The position numbers and the translations under genes are program-made. Shown in pieces: positions 5,324 to 8,499 of a stretch of 8,499 nucleotides of DNA. The stretch's first letter is position 1. Every line of letters begins with the position of its first letter. Location of the stretch: the NCBI GenBank assembly GCA_029237515.1, contig JARBAV010000037.1, positions 1 to 8,499 on the forward strand, read 5' to 3'. The DNA is from Nitrososphaerales archaeon (GTDB lineage: Archaea > Thermoproteota > Nitrososphaeria > Nitrososphaerales > Nitrososphaeraceae). A model generated the notes under the pieces. That model saw nothing but the letters and a program-made list of their open reading frames with translations. It did not search any database and had not been told where the DNA came from.

Positions 5324-6371
5324 GAACAAGATATTAATCATCAGGCCGGATTCTAACGAAATTGAGGTTGCTCGATTTCTCAAATCCATTCCGGGTCAGC
5401 ATATTGTCTATGTGAATCCGGAGGAAGTCCCCGGTTCAACTACCAAGACGATGTATGAATCTCCCCAAGCCGATTATGTAGTATTTCGAGAGATTGAGCA
5501 ACTCCGAGAGTTTAATGACCCTGAGAAGGTCAAAGGATTTTACAAAAGGATAGAGAGCAACAATGATTTAGATCAAATCCTCAAGGCTGCCGAAGCTGGC
5601 GCCAGCTTTATAATCGTAGACACACAGGATTGGAGAATCATACCACTCGAAAACGTGATAGCAACTTTGCAGAGGACAAACACGAAGATTTATGCTCCTG
5701 CATCAAGTTCTACCGAGATAAGGACTCTCTTCTCTGTTTTAGAGCTCGGAGTGGATGGAGTGATATTAACAACCAGAGACCCGGATGACATAGAAGGTGC
5801 TACTAAGTTGATGGATCCTTCTGATTTGAACATTAGTAAATTGAAGATCGAAGAAGTAAGAGAGGTTGGAGTAGGAGAACGCGTCTGTATCGATACGGCA
5901 TCAATCCTAGGAATGGGAGAGGGGATCTTGGTGGGTAGCAGATCGAATTTCCTCTTTCTAATACATAACGAATCTCAGGGCTCTTCATTTACATCACCTC
6001 GACCATTTAGGGTCAATGCTGGCGCTGTTTACTGTTACACCTTGGTCCCCGGCAGGAAGACAAAATACCTCTCAGAGATAGAGTCAGGATCTGAGGTGTT
6101 AATTATTGGCAAAGGGGGGAAAGTCAGAGTCGTTACTGTTGGTCGCTCAAAAATTGAAACAAGACCCCTCACTATGATTGTTGGTGAATCGAACGGTCAG
6201 AAAGGTACTGTAATTCTTCAAAATGCAGAAACGATTCAGTTGATAGGGGGGGATGGTTCATTGATTCCAGTAACCGATTTGAAGGTTGGCGATTCGGTAC
6301 TGGGAGTAGTTCAGCCGAGCTCAGGAAGACATTTCGGAATGGAAGTTTCGGAGTACGTATTAGAGAAATAG
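5310..6371 (+). CDS. aroB': 3-dehydroquinate synthase II (AroB'), start non-standard
   Basis: It converts ADH with NAD+ to 3-dehydroquinate by oxidative deamination and cyclisation, the second step of the archaeal route (family of MJ1249). Conserved blocks encoded at roughly 5630-6360 include DWRIIPLENVIA, GERVCIDTASIL, GEGILVGSRSNFLFLIHNES, RPFRVNAGAV, TKYLSEIESGSEVLI, VGRSKIETRPL, LQNAETI and GRHFGMEV. The first ATG, GTG or TTG is GTG 5412 (319 aa). However, the frame is open back to a TGA at 5304-5306, and the upstream residues (KILIIRPDSNEIEVARFLKS and so on) fit the first strand and helix of the family, which is usually about 350-360 aa. Initiation at CTG 5310 gives 353 aa, overlaps the aroA' stop by 14 nt and has a GAGG 7 nt upstream; ATA 5331 is another option. 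A +1 frameshift from aroA' or a sequence error would also explain the pattern. Function is sure; the start is not. Confidence 0.92.
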   Translation: MHTNKNKILIIRPDSNEIEVARFLKSIPGQHIVYVNPEEVPGSTTKTMYESPQADYVVFREIEQLREFNDPEKVKGFYKRIESNNDLDQILKAAEAGASFIIVDTQDWRIIPLENVIATLQRTNTKIYAPASSSTEIRTLFSVLELGVDGVILTTRDPDDIEGATKLMDPSDLNISKLKIEEVREVGVGERVCIDTASILGMGEGILVGSRSNFLFLIHNESQGSSFTSPRPFRVNAGAVYCYTLVPGRKTKYLSEIESGSEVLIIGKGGKVRVVTVGRSKIETRPLTMIVGESNGQKGTVILQNAETIQLIGGDGSLIPVTDLKVGDSVLGVVQPSSGRHFGMEVSEYVLEK

Positions 6372-6403
6372 ATTGTGTAAATAATAATACCTTGGAGAGT
6401 CCA

Positions 6404-6413
6404 TTTTTTTAAA
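6404..6413 (+). promoter_or_regulatory. T7 tract and TTTTAAAG: aroB' terminator and/or methyltransferase TATA
   Basis: Seven consecutive T (6404-6410) follow 32 nt after the aroB' stop and could end transcription, since archaeal RNA polymerase stops at oligo-T. The following AAAG makes a TATA-like TTTTAAAG about 44 nt before the ATG at 6454, which would leave a leader of about 18 nt. An alternative weak box, GTAAATAATA, lies at 6378-6387. The two roles cannot be separated by eye. Confidence 0.35.
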
Positions 6414-6453
6414 GCATTTGGAATATCACCACACGGTTAAAGTAAACTGCTAT

Positions 6454-7326
6454 ATGCTAGTTCAGAAGAATCCATTGGATGATATTATTGCAGGGGATTG
6501 TAAGAATATTTTGTCATGCATCCCAAAAGGTTCGGTTCAAGTGACAGTTACTTCCCCACCTTATAGAAACGCAATCGATTATGGCATGCACGCCTCTGGA
6601 ACAGGTGGATACTACCGAGGCAAGCACCAGGTAGAAACAGATCAGTATCTACTTGAGATGCAAGAAATCTTTAATGAAAGGATCTACCGGGCAACAAAAG
6701 AAGGTGGATACTGTTGTATAGTAATAGGAAATGAAGTGGTAAATGGAACCATCTTGCCTCTGCCACATATGCTACTTTCTAAACTTGTTCACCCTTTTGG
6801 TAACTGGCATTTGCATGAGGAGATTATTTGGCATAAGGTTACTGGGGGCACCAACAGGTACGGGTCATTTGTGATTAACCCATATCCAAAGTATTTCAGG
6901 GCTAATATTATGCATGAGTTTATCCTTGTGTTGAGAAAGGGTGACGTATCCGTAGGAAGAAGAAGGAAGGAAGCCTTGCCAGCTACTCACGAAGAGTGGA
7001 CGAAGGAAATTGCTAATTCCATTTGGCATATAGCTCCAATTCCTCCAGGCTACATACGCCATCCATGCCCTTTTCCTGAAGAAATTCCATACAGATTAAT
7101 GAAGCTATATTCATACAAGGGGGATACAGTTCTAGATCCGTTTAACGGCAGTGGACAAACCACGAAAGTCGCATCTCATTTTGGACGTCACTATATTGGA
7201 ATTGAGATAATTGAGGACTATGTGAAACTTGCACTCACGAGACTAAACGAGGAAGAACTACACATCCGCCCAGAGGCACTTATAGCTAAGTGGCAGAAGA
7301 TTCCATCTCATTGCATATCCAGGTAG
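6454..7326 (+). CDS. Beta-class SPPY DNA methyltransferase (probably N4-cytosine)
   Basis: It would transfer a methyl group from S-adenosylmethionine to a base in a specific DNA site. Counting from an upstream TTG at 6418, motif IV is TSPPY at residues 45-49, the variable middle (about 55-205) probably includes the target-recognition part, and motif I, LDPFNGSGQTT, lies at 239-249 followed by GRHYIGIEI. Motif IV before motif I defines the beta class, and SPPY rather than DPPY favours N4-methylcytosine. The ATG at 6454 (290 aa) is preferred because the conserved LDDIIAGDCKNIL begins shortly after it; TTG 6418 adds only 12 poorly patterned residues. No restriction endonuclease lies beside it, so it looks like an orphan enzyme. 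It sits between aroB' and aroD, which function in consecutive steps, and aroD has its own TATA box. The target sequence cannot be read from the protein. Confidence 0.88.
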   Translation: MLVQKNPLDDIIAGDCKNILSCIPKGSVQVTVTSPPYRNAIDYGMHASGTGGYYRGKHQVETDQYLLEMQEIFNERIYRATKEGGYCCIVIGNEVVNGTILPLPHMLLSKLVHPFGNWHLHEEIIWHKVTGGTNRYGSFVINPYPKYFRANIMHEFILVLRKGDVSVGRRRKEALPATHEEWTKEIANSIWHIAPIPPGYIRHPCPFPEEIPYRLMKLYSYKGDTVLDPFNGSGQTTKVASHFGRHYIGIEIIEDYVKLALTRLNEEELHIRPEALIAKWQKIPSHCISR

Positions 7327-7392
7327 TCGGGATCAACTTCTCCGACTCGATCAAATTTCATTAACCTATCTGTGTCAAATCCACTGTAGTTC

Positions 7393-7413
7393 AGCTAGCA
7401 ATAATTCCTAGCT
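7393..7413. repeat. Small inverted repeat AGCTAG/CTAGCT upstream of aroD
   Basis: AGCTAG (7393-7398) and CTAGCT (7408-7413) form a 6-bp perfect inverted repeat with a 9-nt centre, ending 15 nt before the aroD TATA box. It could be an operator for aroD or a weak hairpin after the methyltransferase gene. Each half holds an AGCT and a CTAG tetramer. Confidence 0.3.
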
Positions 7414-7428
7414 ACCAAAGTCAGCTCA

Positions 7429-7439
7429 TAAATATATGT
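7429..7439 (+). promoter_or_regulatory. TATA box of aroD
   Basis: ATAAATATATG lies in the 135-nt gap after the methyltransferase gene and is centred about 28 nt upstream of the ATG at 7462. The predicted transcription start is therefore at or next to that ATG. This indicates that aroD-aroE can be transcribed separately from aroA'-aroB', and it argues against the TTG at 7447 as the start. Confidence 0.55.
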
Positions 7440-7461
7440 TCATTAATTGCTAATAGTTCCT

Positions 7462-8163
7462 ATGATGAAAATATGCGCATCCATTTCGGGAACAGAACCC
7501 AAGGAATTCAGTAAGTCCGCCGTTCGAGCCTTAAATATGGGTGCCAGTTTCCTGGAGATTCGATTTGATTATATTGCCGCTAGCAGCTTTTCGGAAGCCT
7601 TAGCCGTAGTTCGTCCGTACAAAGCAAAGTGCATCTACACACTTAGAAGGACTAGCCAAGGCGGAAAATTTGATGGATCCGAAATCCAGCGACTTACATA
7701 TTTGAAAGAGTTAGCCAGCCAATTGCCAATGATGATCGATGTGGAATACGAAACACTGAAAGAATGTCCTGAAATTGGAACCTTTATCAAATCATTAAAT
7801 GTACCGATGCTTTTGTCCTGGCATGACTTTAGATCAACACCATCGGCAGCAAGGTTGTCAGAATTGCTGGTTCTGATGAGCTCGCTAAGTAAAAATAATA
7901 AATTGGTTACTATGGCAAATTGCATAGAAGATGCACTGAAAGTTTTGAGCCTTTATGATACAGTCGACAAAGCGGTAAATCTTGTAGCCTTCTGTATGGG
8001 AGAAATCGGAGTCGTTTCAAGGCTACTCTGCGCATTGCAGTCTAATTGCCCATTCACTTACGCCTCACTTGATCGGCCCATTGCTCCAAGTCAATTAACA
8101 ATCGAACAAATGAAAAAATTGCACAGCATCATTACCGCGAATGATTCACACGGTGGTGGTTGA
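7462..8163 (+). CDS. aroD: 3-dehydroquinate dehydratase, type I (AroD)
   Basis: It dehydrates 3-dehydroquinate to 3-dehydroshikimate through a Schiff base (class I aldolase-like barrel). Numbered from ATG 7462 (233 aa), the signatures are ICASISG at 4-10, LEIRFDY at 31-37 (substrate-binding Glu32 and Arg34), LRRTSQGG at 61-68, catalytic His121 in SWHDF, the Schiff-base Lys147 in KLVTMAN, CMGEIGVVSR at 178-187 with the conserved Arg, and the closing loop TYASLDRPIAPSQL at 199-212. The length is normal for a stand-alone archaeal enzyme. An in-frame TTG at 7447 would add five residues, but the TATA spacing favours the ATG at 7462; ATG 7465 is equally possible. aroE begins 4 nt after the stop. 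Confidence 0.95.
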   Translation: MMKICASISGTEPKEFSKSAVRALNMGASFLEIRFDYIAASSFSEALAVVRPYKAKCIYTLRRTSQGGKFDGSEIQRLTYLKELASQLPMMIDVEYETLKECPEIGTFIKSLNVPMLLSWHDFRSTPSAARLSELLVLMSSLSKNNKLVTMANCIEDALKVLSLYDTVDKAVNLVAFCMGEIGVVSRLLCALQSNCPFTYASLDRPIAPSQLTIEQMKKLHSIITANDSHGGG

Positions 8164-8167
8164 AGCG

Positions 8168-8499
8168 ATGCGGACATATTGCATAATTGGTGATCCTGTA
8201 AGTCATTCACTATCCCCCGCAATGCATAACGCAGCTTTCAAATCACTTTCAATGGACGACGTCTATATCGCATACAAAGTTTCATCTCATGAACTTGAAT
8301 CATCTGTCGAGTCATTGCGCTCCGTCAAGATATCCGGATTCAATGTTACTATTCCTCACAAAATCGCGGTATTGCAGTACCTCGATGAAGTAGATTTTCT
8401 CTCACGTAAAGCTGGGGCGGTTAATACTGTAGCGAGTATCAATGGGAGATTCAAAGGCTTTAACACAGATATTCAAGGTTTCCTCCAGCCCCTTCTTAA
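8168..8499 (+). CDS. aroE: Shikimate dehydrogenase (AroE), 3' end cut by the window
   Basis: It reduces 3-dehydroshikimate to shikimate with NADPH. Only the N-terminal 110 residues are in the window and the frame stays open to the edge. They form the substrate-binding half: IGDPVSHSLSPAMHN at 7-21 (Ser14 and Ser16 contact the shikimate carboxylate), FNVTIPHK at 58-65 with the catalytic Lys65, GAVNTV at 83-88 with Asn86, and GFNTDIQGF at 97-105 with the catalytic Asp101. The Rossmann NADP-binding half must lie beyond 8499. The ATG is 4 nt after the aroD stop, so the two genes are almost certainly co-transcribed and probably translationally coupled. All active-site residues expected in this half are present. 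Confidence 0.95.
   Translation, partial: MRTYCIIGDPVSHSLSPAMHNAAFKSLSMDDVYIAYKVSSHELESSVESLRSVKISGFNVTIPHKIAVLQYLDEVDFLSRKAGAVNTVASINGRFKGFNTDIQGFLQPLL

Noticed and set aside
1777..7326. The nuclease-fold protein and the SPPY methyltransferase as one restriction-modification system
   Set aside because: They are 4 kb apart with oppositely oriented housekeeping genes between them, and each sits in a different metabolic operon.

Overview
The window looks like archaeal chromosome, most likely from a Thaumarchaeota (Nitrososphaeria) lineage. Three things point there. The first is the archaeal-only entry to the shikimate pathway: an aldolase-type ADH synthase followed by dehydroquinate synthase II. 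The second is a cofD/cofC pair for coenzyme F420. The third is an archaeal/eukaryotic-type PUA protein related to MCTS1. Base composition is moderately AT-rich. Several genes have a TATA box about 28-33 nt before the best start codon, as expected for archaeal leaderless or short-leader mRNAs. The genus cannot be fixed from this sequence alone.

Layout. Positions 1-2427 (+): a possible Ser/Thr-rich gene end at the left edge, then cofD, cofC and a winged-helix/PD-(D/E)XK nuclease-like protein, 11-18 nt apart and probably one operon. Positions 2485-4189 (-): citrate synthase followed by the MCTS1-like PUA protein; this pair converges on the first block. Positions 4190-4534: a divergent intergenic region with a TATA box at each end, a palindrome next to the citrate synthase promoter, and an unexplained imperfect inverted-repeat structure in the middle. 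Positions 4535-8499 (+): the shikimate cluster aroA', aroB', aroD and aroE (cut by the window end), interrupted between aroB' and aroD by a beta-class SPPY DNA methyltransferase.

How the genes work together. CofC activates a phospho-three-carbon acid with GTP and CofD joins it to Fo to make F420-0. The four aro genes carry out consecutive steps from aspartate semialdehyde and a deoxy-keto-sugar phosphate to shikimate. Citrate synthase feeds acetyl-CoA into the TCA segment. The methyltransferase and the nuclease-like protein have no obvious metabolic link to their neighbours.

Most notable: (i) aroB' has a conserved N-terminus lying upstream of any ATG/GTG/TTG, which implies CTG (or another non-standard) initiation coupled to aroA', a frameshift, or a sequence error; (ii) an 11-bp perfect inverted repeat with nested complementary segments sits in the gltA-aroA' divergent region; (iii) a nuclease-fold protein sits in the F420 operon; (iv) an orphan m4C-type methyltransferase is lodged in the shikimate cluster. 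No CRISPR array, transposon, tRNA or rRNA was seen.
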